Source of the DNA: Candidatus Eiseniibacteriota bacterium | GTDB lineage: Bacteria > Eisenbacteria > RBG-16-71-46 > SZUA-252 | NCBI GenBank assembly: GCA_016880395.1 | Contig: JAEHDN010000064.1 | Span: 1-12,411, forward strand | Direction: 5' to 3' | Length of the DNA: 12,411 nt | Part shown: piece by piece, positions 1-6,327 of the stretch | Layout of the letters: each line of letters opens with the position of its first letter | Position numbering within the stretch: position 1 is the first letter of the stretch | Notes under the pieces: model-generated | Told to the model about the DNA's origin: nothing | Seen by the model: only the letters and a program-made list of their open reading frames with translations | Databases searched by the model: none | Program-made: the position numbers and the translations under genes

Positions 1-1850
1 CGCCGGTCCGACCCTGCGCCGTTCGCGGGCGAGACGACGCCCGGGCGGAGCGACTCGAGCGCGAGCCGGGCCCATGCCGGCACGCCGGTCCACCGGTCCG
101 CCTCGTAGGCGCTCCGGCCCACCCAGCTCCGCGCGCCCGACACCACCTGCCGCCACGCCTCTCCGGCGCCGAGCCCCTCCCCGCGCTCCTCGAGATAGGA
201 GCGGATCCGTCCCCAGCGCCATGGCGCGACGACGAAGGAGAGGAAGAGATCGCTCGCGCGCTTCCGCGCCCGGAGCGAGAGTCCGCGGCTCGGCGCGTGG
301 AGGAGCACGGCGTCGAGCGGGCCGAGCCGCCTCGATTCTCCGGCGGCCGCGGCCAGATGCGCCACCGATCCCGCCCACCAAAGCGCCGCCCCGGAATCGC
401 GGAGCGCCGCGCCCATGGCGAGGAGGTACGGAACCTCATCGGGCTCGGGGACGAGGCACACGATCTGGATGCGCTCGCTCTCGACGAGCGTGCGGATCCG
501 GACGGCCGCGGCTTCGGGGGACTCGTCGTCGCCCGAGCGGGCGCGGGCGTGGAGCGGCTCGAAGCCCTCCCGGCGCGAGCCCTCGAGCGCGGCGCGGGCG
601 CGCTCCACCTCCGCTCCCGATCCCAGCAGGAGCACCCGGCGGAACGCGAAGCCCTGGGCGCGCGCACCGGCGGCCACGCGGGCGAGGGCGCCGCGGACCA
701 CGTAGAGGAACAGGAAGAGGAGCGGACCCACGAGCAGGACGAGGAACCGCGAGTAGCGCGGCATCTGGAAGAGGAACGTGGCCGCCATGAGGAGGAGGAC
801 CGCCTGCACCACGGACTGCCCCAGGAGGAATGCGCGCTCGATCCGGTCCGTGAAGACGGTGCGCCGGTAGAGCCCGTTCATCGCGAGCGCCGCGACGGTG
901 ACGCCCACGGTGAAGTAGAGGAGCCCCGCGTAGCTGGCCGGCGGGAACACGGGGCGGTCGAAGTAGGGATCGAGAGCGCTCCGGATCGCGTACGCAACCA
1001 CGCATGCCGCGACCGCGGCGAGGGAGTCGCAGGCGAGCGTGGTCAGCTGCATCATGCGGCGGCGGTGCTGGCTCATGGCGAACAGGATCGCGCTCCACTT
1101 CTCGGTGAATCGAAGGAGCCCGGCCGCGTGGGCCCGGACCGAGCGCGGGCGCATCTGAGCGCTCGCCCTCGCGTACTCGTGCACCATGTGTGCATCCGCA
1201 CAGTAGACCACCTCGTAGCCGTGGCGCCACATCCGCTGGCACCAGTCGACGTCTTCGAAGTAGAGGAAGTACCGCTCGTCCATCAGGCCCACGTCGCGCA
1301 TGGCGCTCCGCCGGACGTACATCGCGGCGCCGAGCACCCAGTCGACGGGGCGCGTGTCCCCGTGGTCCCAGTCCTCCATCAGATGATCGCGGACCGTGCG
1401 GCTCCGCGGCGCCACGCCCGGCAGAGGCAGGCGGCGCAGGAGGAGCGTCCGCCACGTGTAGAACCGACGCGCCGAGAGCTGGAGCGTCCCGTCCGCGTGC
1501 AGGAGCTTCGGCGCCAGGATGCCCGCGCGGGGATGCTCCACGGCCGCGCGCTCGAGCGCCTCGATCGAGCCCGGGAGGATCCGCACGTCCGGGTTGAGGA
1601 GGAGCACGTTCTCCTCGGACGTCGCGCGGATCCCCTCGTTCACGCCGCGCGCGTAGCCGAGGTTCGAGCCCGGCGCGAGCACCCGGGTGGGATATCCGGA
1701 TCCGCGCGCGAGGTCGTCGAGGGACTCCCCCGAGTTGTTCACGATGACGATCTCCCGGAGCGGCGTCGGGCGCGCCTCGTGGAGGGACTCGAGCAACCGG
1801 GCGAGCGCCTCGCGGGTTCGGTAGTGGACGATGACGAGCGAGAGGCCCAG
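1..1850 (-). CDS. GT2 glycosyltransferase fused to a degenerate polyprenyl-phosphate sugar-phosphotransferase-like membrane module (partial, runs off left edge)
   Basis: One uninterrupted frame of 616 codons runs to the left edge with no stop. Residues 1-250 are a GT2 domain of the rhamnosyltransferase (WbbL-like) type: strand LSLVIVHY at 3-10, GSNLGYARG at 61-69, the DXD-region motif LLLNPDVR at 83-90 and FEDVDW at 198-203. Four membrane segments follow at about 269-290, 306-327, 340-361 and 368-388. A Rossmann-like nucleotide-binding fold begins at RRVLLLGSG (404-412), which matches the N-terminal half of WbaP/WcaJ-type enzymes. After KRASDLFLS (530-538), the usual start of the bacterial sugar-transferase domain, only remnants remain: a VG at 577-578 and RPG at 602-604. 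The KFRTM and LDELPQ segment with the catalytic Asp-Glu is absent. The protein probably glycosylates a lipid-linked or surface glycan at the inner membrane; phosphosugar transfer is doubtful. No ATG, GTG or TTG fits the start, so CTG at 1850 is chosen. The gene lies 11 bases after the DPM1-like gene and is probably co-transcribed with it. Confidence 0.8.
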   Translation of the reverse strand, partial: MGLSLVIVHYRTREALARLLESLHEARPTPLREIVIVNNSGESLDDLARGSGYPTRVLAPGSNLGYARGVNEGIRATSEENVLLLNPDVRILPGSIEALERAAVEHPRAGILAPKLLHADGTLQLSARRFYTWRTLLLRRLPLPGVAPRSRTVRDHLMEDWDHGDTRPVDWVLGAAMYVRRSAMRDVGLMDERYFLYFEDVDWCQRMWRHGYEVVYCADAHMVHEYARASAQMRPRSVRAHAAGLLRFTEKWSAILFAMSQHRRRMMQLTTLACDSLAAVAACVVAYAIRSALDPYFDRPVFPPASYAGLLYFTVGVTVAALAMNGLYRRTVFTDRIERAFLLGQSVVQAVLLLMAATFLFQMPRYSRFLVLLVGPLLFLFLYVVRGALARVAAGARAQGFAFRRVLLLGSGAEVERARAALEGSRREGFEPLHARARSGDDESPEAAAVRIRTLVESERIQIVCLVPEPDEVPYLLAMGAALRDSGAALWWAGSVAHLAAAAGESRRLGPLDAVLLHAPSRGLSLRARKRASDLFLSFVVAPWRWGRIRSYLEERGEGLGAGEAWRQVVSGARSWVGRSAYEADRWTGVPAWARLALESLRPGVVSPANGAGSDR

Positions 1851-1854
1851 GGCG

Positions 1855-1860
1855 CCTCCC
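1855..1860 (-). promoter_or_regulatory. Shine-Dalgarno site that supports a CTG start for the GT2 fusion gene
   Basis: On the minus strand this reads GGGAGG, four bases before a CTG codon at 1850-1848. The site sits between the stop codon of the upstream gene (1862-1864) and the CTG. In this frame, the nearest upstream codons inside the DPM1-like gene include no ATG, GTG or TTG. The first in-frame TTG downstream would remove the first beta strand of the GT2 fold. Confidence 0.5.
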
Positions 1861-1861
1861 G

Positions 1862-2575
1862 CTAGAGGGCGCCGAGGAGGTCCAGCAGGCGCAGGCGCCA
1901 GACCATCCAGGCGGCCTCGCGGACGATCCGGCGGGACATCTTCGACACGCCGGCGCGGCGGTCGACGAAGAGAATCGGAATCTCGCAGATCCGGAATCCC
2001 TTCCTCCAGGCTTTGAAGTTGATCTCGATCTGGAAGGCGTACCCGTCCGACCGCACCCGGTCCAGGTCGATGGCCTCGAGCACCTGCCTACGGAAACACT
2101 TGAACCCCCCGGTCAGGTCCTTCACGGGCATCCCGGTGATGACCCGGCTGTACAGGTTGGCCATGTAGGAGAGGATGAGCCGGGAAAGGGGCCAGTTCAC
2201 CACGGTCACCCCGTACAGGTATCGGGAGCCCAGCACCAGGTCGGCCGTCTCCAGCTCGCGGAGGAAATCCCCCAGGCTGTCCGGGTTGTGGCTGAAGTCC
2301 GCGTCCATCTCGAAGACCGCCTCGTAGTCCCGGGCGAGCGCCCACCGGAACCCGGCCACGTAGGCCGAGCCGAGGCCCATCTTGCCCGGCCGGTGCATGA
2401 CGTGAACGCGGCGGTCGCGGGCGGCCATCTCGTCGGCGAGGGCCCCGGTGCCGTCGGGGGAGTTGTCGTCCACGATCAGGATCTCGGTCGGGAGCCCCTG
2501 GCCGAAGATCCGCATGACCAGCTCCTCGAGGTTCTCCCGCTCGTTGTACGTGGGAACGATGATGAGCGCCTTCAT
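1862..2575 (-). CDS. DPM1-type polyprenyl-phosphate mannosyltransferase-like GT2
   Basis: This 237-residue protein is a soluble GT2 enzyme of the dolichol-phosphate mannose synthase (DPM1/Ppm1) type. Enzymes of this family transfer a hexose, often mannose, from a nucleotide sugar to a polyprenyl phosphate on the cytoplasmic face of the membrane. Visible motifs are ALIIVPTYNERENL (3-16), VDDNSPDGTG (35-44), the metal-binding DADFSH (91-96), LGSRYLYG (115-122), LTGGFKCFRR (154-163) and RSDGYAFQIE (175-184). The length fits the compact catalytic domain, and no C-terminal membrane helices are present, unlike the second such enzyme at 9547-10524. The ATG overlaps the YfhO stop as ATGA, with a GAAGG site six bases before it, so translation is probably coupled to yfhO. 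The sugar cannot be read from the sequence; mannose is the family default. The family assignment is secure. Confidence 0.92.
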   Translation of the reverse strand: MKALIIVPTYNERENLEELVMRIFGQGLPTEILIVDDNSPDGTGALADEMAARDRRVHVMHRPGKMGLGSAYVAGFRWALARDYEAVFEMDADFSHNPDSLGDFLRELETADLVLGSRYLYGVTVVNWPLSRLILSYMANLYSRVITGMPVKDLTGGFKCFRRQVLEAIDLDRVRSDGYAFQIEINFKAWRKGFRICEIPILFVDRRAGVSKMSRRIVREAAWMVWRLRLLDLLGAL

Positions 2576-5064
2576 GCAGCGCCTTCGGGAGCCGGAGGCG
2601 AGGAGCCACCGACCGCCGCGGGCGGCACGGCCAGACGCCGGCGCTCCGCGAGGAGCTGGCGGAGCCCCCAGAGCCCGATGAGGACCACGATCACCGAGGA
2701 CGCGATCGAGATCCGGATCCCCTCCGCGAGCGCGCGCGGCTCGTACGCGTAGCGCACCCGGTGGACGCCCGCGGGGAGGGCCACGCCGCGCATCAGGTAG
2801 TTCACGCGCGCGATGGGCACGGGACGTCCGTCCACGAACGCCTTCCAGTCCGGATCGTACTCCTCCACCGTCAGGAACACGCCGGGGGCGGCCGTGGAGA
2901 CCATGTACTCGATGTCATTGAAGTCATAACGCAGCGTGCGGACCGAGTCGGGCACCGCCGGACGCTCGGCCATGGGGGGAGGCGAGGAGGCGCTCCAGAG
3001 CACGCTCTCGTGCGGGTCGAACCCACCGGTCCTCATGACCGCGAGGGCGACGGCTTCGTCCCGGACCGGATGCACCGCGTGGATCATCGACGCGCGCGGG
3101 AGCGGGTTCAGGATCTCGTACACCTTCACCTCGCCGTCGTGCCGCAACACGGCGTCCGCGGTCCCCGGCGGGAAGTAGCCGTCCGCGAGCACGTACTTCA
3201 CGTTGAGGAGCCGGAGCGTGGCGAAGGACTGGATGCCGACCGTGTCGACGAAGGACTGGTAGAGGAAAGGCTTCGCCGGATGATAGCCGAGCACCGACGC
3301 GATGCCGAAGGCGGCGAGCCGGCTGTCATTCCACTGGAGCGGGAAGACGCGGAACTGCGTGCTGTCCGAGCGGAGGAACGTGATCTCCGGCGTCTCCTGG
3401 AAGTTGGCGTCGTACTCGACCGGGCTCCCCACCTGTGGATCGATGATCCTGCGATCCACGGCCCAGAGGTCGGCGGCCGTGATCAGGACGACGAGGATCG
3501 CCGCGGCGCTTCGCGAGAGCCGCCCCCGTCGCGCGAGCGCGATGACCGCGAGCGCGGCCGCGAGCAGGATCCCTCCCTTGAGCGCGTCCGTCGAGGCGAT
3601 GTCGAGCGCGGCGCGGGCCCGCGCCTCGTCGAATCCCGGCCGCGAGCGAATCGCCGCGTTCCGGTAGGCCGGCCCCACCGCGTTCAGGAGCACGAGGAGC
3701 GCGAAGCCGCCCGCGAGCGCGAGGAGCGCGCCGCGCATCCAGGGGCTTCCCGCGTCGCCGCGCTTGCCGCCCGCGCGTCCCTCGGGCCGGAGCGCGGCAT
3801 CGAGCCCGAGCGCCGCGAGCGCCGCCACGGCGAACTGGACGAGCACGAGGACCATCACCGGGACGCGGAACTTGTTGAAGAACGGGAGATGGTAATAGAG
3901 GAGCGCGTAGAGCGGCTGGAAGTGCTTGCCGAAGGAGACGAGGAGCGCGACCACGGCGAGCACGATCAGATAGGTCCTCGTCCGTCCGCGCGTGCGCGCC
4001 GCGCCGTACAGCGCGAGCACGAGCGGCACGATCCCCATGTAGTTCGGGTAGTCGGTGAACGGCATGCTGCCCCAGTAGGTCGGCCCGCCGAATCCGAAGA
4101 AGCCGGGGAGCACGAAGGTCAGGATCTCGCGGGGATGGAAGGACCAGGAGGTCGCGTACGCGAGGCCGGCTCCCCCTCCCTCGCCGCCCCCGCGCGTCGA
4201 GAGCTTGGAGTACTCGTGCACGGGCAGGTAGAGGAACGCGCTCAGGCCGAAGGCGAGGGCGAGCCCGCCCGCGAGCCCGGCGATGGCGCGGATCCCCTCG
4301 CCACGCCGCCCGGAGCGGAACGCGTCCACGGCCAGGAAGAGCGCGTAGAGGCCGAGCGCGAGCCACGAGTAGAAGACGATCTGCACGTGCCCGCGCAGGA
4401 GCTGGAAGGCCGCGGCTACCGCGAATCCGGCGAGCGCGAGCCAGGACCCTCGCCGCGCGAACCGGTCGAAGAGAAGGACGAGGAGCGGCAGATACGCCGC
4501 GGTCATGATCTGGCTGCCGTGGCCGAACGCGCCCACGGCCACGAGGTTCGGCGTCAGGGCGAGCGTGATGGCGCCGAGGATCGAGGGTCCCCGCCCGGCG
4601 CCGAGGCCCCGCAGGAGCGCGAACATCGCGAAGCCGAGCAGGAGGTAGTGGGCGAGGAGCCACGTGAGGTCCGGAAAGCCGAGCCGCTCGTTCAGAATCC
4701 CAAAGATCGGATCGGGCGGGTACGCGTAGGGGACGAACGCGAGGCTGCCGAAGCTCGGCATGCCCAGGAAATGGAACGGATTCCAGAGCGGGTAGTAGTG
4801 GCGCGCCTTGAGCGCCTGGTCAGCGACCTTCGCGAAGCCCGCGGGGGCGACCGAGTCAGGCGAGACGAACACCTTGCCGAAGGTGATCGGATAGAAGAAG
4901 AGGAGCACGAGCCCGGCGAGGAGCGCGTACGCCCAGAGTGCGCGCAGGTCCGACCCGTCCGTGGGGAGGAGCGGGGCCCCCCGCCCGGGACCGCCCGCGC
5001 GAGCCGCCCCTCCGCGACCCGTCGTCGAGGCAGAACCAGTCCTGCGCCGCGTCGGCCCGCTCAT
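2572..5064 (-). CDS. YfhO family multi-pass membrane protein (putative GT-C glycosyltransferase)
   Basis: This 830-residue protein matches the YfhO family throughout. After a low-complexity cytoplasmic N-terminus (1-38) comes a first membrane helix at about 43-63. The first extracytoplasmic loop holds VSPDS (67-71) and YYPLWNPFHFLGMPSFGS (90-107). Further family features are HGSQIMTAAYLPLL, DYPNYMGIVPL and FFNKFRVPVMVLVL. A C-terminal soluble part contains LLNVKYVLADG and EEYDPDWKAFVDG, and a last helix lies near the C-terminus. Firmicute YfhO proteins are proposed GT-C enzymes that use a polyprenyl-phosphate sugar made by CsbB to glycosylate lipoteichoic acid. Here a DPM1-like synthase follows directly with an ATGA overlap, suggesting an analogous donor-and-transferase pair. 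The acceptor is unknown. The frame stays open upstream to 5919, but that part reads antisense-like Arg/Ala-rich residues across the GT4 gene. ATG 5064, which overlaps the upstream stop as ATGA and has GGAAG seven bases before it, is the real start. Confidence 0.9.
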   Translation of the reverse strand: MSGPTRRRTGSASTTGRGGAARAGGPGRGAPLLPTDGSDLRALWAYALLAGLVLLFFYPITFGKVFVSPDSVAPAGFAKVADQALKARHYYPLWNPFHFLGMPSFGSLAFVPYAYPPDPIFGILNERLGFPDLTWLLAHYLLLGFAMFALLRGLGAGRGPSILGAITLALTPNLVAVGAFGHGSQIMTAAYLPLLVLLFDRFARRGSWLALAGFAVAAAFQLLRGHVQIVFYSWLALGLYALFLAVDAFRSGRRGEGIRAIAGLAGGLALAFGLSAFLYLPVHEYSKLSTRGGGEGGGAGLAYATSWSFHPREILTFVLPGFFGFGGPTYWGSMPFTDYPNYMGIVPLVLALYGAARTRGRTRTYLIVLAVVALLVSFGKHFQPLYALLYYHLPFFNKFRVPVMVLVLVQFAVAALAALGLDAALRPEGRAGGKRGDAGSPWMRGALLALAGGFALLVLLNAVGPAYRNAAIRSRPGFDEARARAALDIASTDALKGGILLAAALAVIALARRGRLSRSAAAILVVLITAADLWAVDRRIIDPQVGSPVEYDANFQETPEITFLRSDSTQFRVFPLQWNDSRLAAFGIASVLGYHPAKPFLYQSFVDTVGIQSFATLRLLNVKYVLADGYFPPGTADAVLRHDGEVKVYEILNPLPRASMIHAVHPVRDEAVALAVMRTGGFDPHESVLWSASSPPPMAERPAVPDSVRTLRYDFNDIEYMVSTAAPGVFLTVEEYDPDWKAFVDGRPVPIARVNYLMRGVALPAGVHRVRYAYEPRALAEGIRISIASSVIVVLIGLWGLRQLLAERRRLAVPPAAVGGSSPPAPEGAA

Positions 5065-6212
5065 ACGGCGTCTTCCAGCACGACCGAGGTGAACCGCCGC
5101 GCGATCACGTCCCAGTCGTGCGCTTCCGCGAACGCGTGGAGTGCCGCGCGGTCGGGCGACCCGGCGAGCCGCGTGGCGACGGCGTCGAGGAACTGCGCGT
5201 GCGTCTCGGCGACGAGCGTCGCGCTCCCCCACGCATCCACCTCGTCGCTGAACCGTGTCGTGACGCAGGGGATCCCCGCGGCCGCGTACTCGTAGAGCTT
5301 CACTGGATTCACCGCCTCCGTGAGGGGCGTGCGGCGGAACGGGATCAGCCCCACGCGGAACGCGGCCACGATGGCCGGGATCTCCGCGTACGGCCGCGGG
5401 CCCATCCAGTGCAGGTTCGGCGCCGTGGCCGCCTCGCGCGCGATGGCGCCCGCGGTGTCGGGATGCGCGGGCCCGACGAGCACGACGCGGGCGTCGGGAA
5501 ACCGCCGCGCGAGCGCGCCGACCAGCGGCACGTCGAGCCACGCGTGGAGTGATCCGACGTAGCCGAGAACCGGCGCGCCGGCGGTTCCGGGGAGCGAGGC
5601 CGGATGCTCCGCGGCCTCGGCGAAGCGCCGGGCCTCGACGCCGTTCCCCACGCGCGCGATGCGCCGCGCGCCGCCGTTTCTCGCGAGCGACTCGAGCGGG
5701 CCCGAGGTCACGACCACTCGGTCGGCCTCGCGGAGGAGCGCTTCCCACGCGGGCACGAGTCGCGGCGGCACCGGGGCGAAGTGGAGCGGCGCGTCGATCA
5801 TGTCGTACACCACACGATCGGGGCGCCAGGAGCGAAGCGTCGGATAGGCCATGAAGTTCTCCACCAAGGTGAGCCGCTTCGCTCCGGGCCGGAAGAAGCG
5901 GCCCAGGGTTCCGATCCATGCGCGCTGCATCGCGACGAGCGTCGCCGTCGCGGCGCCGGAGCCGCCGAGCCGGTAGGCGAGCCCCCGCAGGCGAAGCGAG
6001 CGGGCATGGAGCGGAAGGAACGGAAACGAGACGCGCTGGATTCGGTCCGCAACCGGAACGGGGCGGGCCGCGGCGCGATGCCCCAGCGTCCAGGGCTCCA
6101 CGAAGAGGATGCGCGCGTCATCGGGAAACCGCGTGGCGAGCTGCTGGGGGCGCTGCCAGAGGCCGGCCCACGGAATGTCACTCAGCCAGACGACGTCCCA
6201 GCCGGGACGCAC
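5061..6212 (-). CDS. GT4-like glycosyltransferase (TuaH-like)
   Basis: This 383-residue protein is a two-domain GT-B glycosyltransferase. The N-terminal domain carries WLSDIPWAGLWQRPQQLATR (9-28) and VVYDMID (134-140), a pattern shared with TuaH-like enzymes of exopolysaccharide and teichuronic-acid clusters. The C-terminal donor-binding domain has LGYVGSLHAWLD (216-227), VVLVGPAHP (243-251) and NPVKLYEYAAAGIPCVTT (302-319). Such enzymes transfer a sugar from a nucleotide donor to a growing glycan in the cytoplasm; donor and acceptor are not readable here. The GTG at 6212 is well supported: minus-strand GGAGG lies five bases before it and a promoter-like sequence lies further upstream. It is the first gene of the left-hand minus-strand block, and its stop overlaps the YfhO start by four bases. 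The alternative label is simply GT1/GT4 family protein. Confidence 0.88.
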   Translation of the reverse strand: MRPGWDVVWLSDIPWAGLWQRPQQLATRFPDDARILFVEPWTLGHRAAARPVPVADRIQRVSFPFLPLHARSLRLRGLAYRLGGSGAATATLVAMQRAWIGTLGRFFRPGAKRLTLVENFMAYPTLRSWRPDRVVYDMIDAPLHFAPVPPRLVPAWEALLREADRVVVTSGPLESLARNGGARRIARVGNGVEARRFAEAAEHPASLPGTAGAPVLGYVGSLHAWLDVPLVGALARRFPDARVVLVGPAHPDTAGAIAREAATAPNLHWMGPRPYAEIPAIVAAFRVGLIPFRRTPLTEAVNPVKLYEYAAAGIPCVTTRFSDEVDAWGSATLVAETHAQFLDAVATRLAGSPDRAALHAFAEAHDWDVIARRFTSVVLEDAV

Positions 6213-6217
6213 GTGAG

Positions 6218-6222
6218 CCTCC
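6218..6222 (-). promoter_or_regulatory. Shine-Dalgarno site for the GTG start at 6212
   Basis: The minus strand reads GGAGG, with five bases between it and the GTG codon at 6212-6210. This is the clearest ribosome binding site in the window. It fixes the start of the TuaH-like glycosyltransferase at a GTG. Confidence 0.65.
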
Positions 6223-6240
6223 GTGGTCGCGCACCGGAAC

Positions 6241-6270
6241 AGCCTACGGGCCCGCGCAAGGCGAAGTCAA
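6241..6270 (-). promoter_or_regulatory. Sigma70-like promoter for the left-hand minus-strand operon
   Basis: On the minus strand, TTGACT (6270-6265) is followed after 18 bases by TAGGCT (6246-6241). The -35 box matches the consensus at five of six positions. The -10 box matches TATAAT at three of six, keeping its first two and last bases. Transcription would start near 6234, leaving a leader of about 20 bases that contains the GGAGG site at 6222-6218. The prediction rests on sequence only, and in GC-rich DNA short matches can arise by chance. Confidence 0.4.
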
Positions 6271-6291
6271 GCCGCAGGATGCGGGCTCTCG

Positions 6292-6320
6292 TTGACCGCC
6301 CGGGGCGGCTCCCGTAGCGT
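6292..6320 (+). promoter_or_regulatory. Sigma70-like promoter for the plus-strand GT4 gene, consistent with a leaderless transcript
   Basis: TTGACC (6292-6297) is followed after exactly 17 bases by TAGCGT (6315-6320). The -35 box matches at five of six positions and the -10 box at three. A start about seven bases downstream would fall at 6327-6328, on the GTG start codon. No ribosome binding site is visible before that codon, which agrees with a leaderless mRNA. Confidence 0.4.
6296..6308. repeat. Inverted repeat in the plus-strand promoter spacer
   Basis: CCGCCC, one base, then GGGCGG forms a perfect inverted repeat with 6-base arms. It overlaps the end of the proposed -35 box and fills most of the 17-base spacer. 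A repressor site or a DNA hairpin is possible. A pure G+C repeat of this size can also occur by chance in such GC-rich DNA. Confidence 0.35.
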
Positions 6321-6327
6321 GCCGCCC

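Noticed and set aside
436..1455. Minus-strand open frame of 339 codons
   Set aside because: It is out of frame with the GT2 fusion and gives an Ala/Pro/Arg/Gly-rich product with no motifs; the real gene occupies the other minus-strand frame.
297..1865. Plus-strand open frame of 522 codons opposite the GT2 fusion
   Set aside because: The minus-strand frame carries clear GT2 motifs and membrane helices, whereas this one is low-complexity and charged.
2761..5295. Plus-strand open frame of 844 codons opposite yfhO
   Set aside because: Its product is an Arg/Glu/His-rich sequence without any family motif, lying antisense to a well-recognised YfhO protein. In GC-rich DNA the complementary frame of a real gene rarely meets a stop codon.
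5065..5919. N-terminal extension of the YfhO frame by 285 codons
   Set aside because: The extra residues are Arg/Ala-rich, out of frame with the GT4 gene that occupies this DNA, and unlike any YfhO protein. ATG 5064 with the ATGA overlap is the sensible start.
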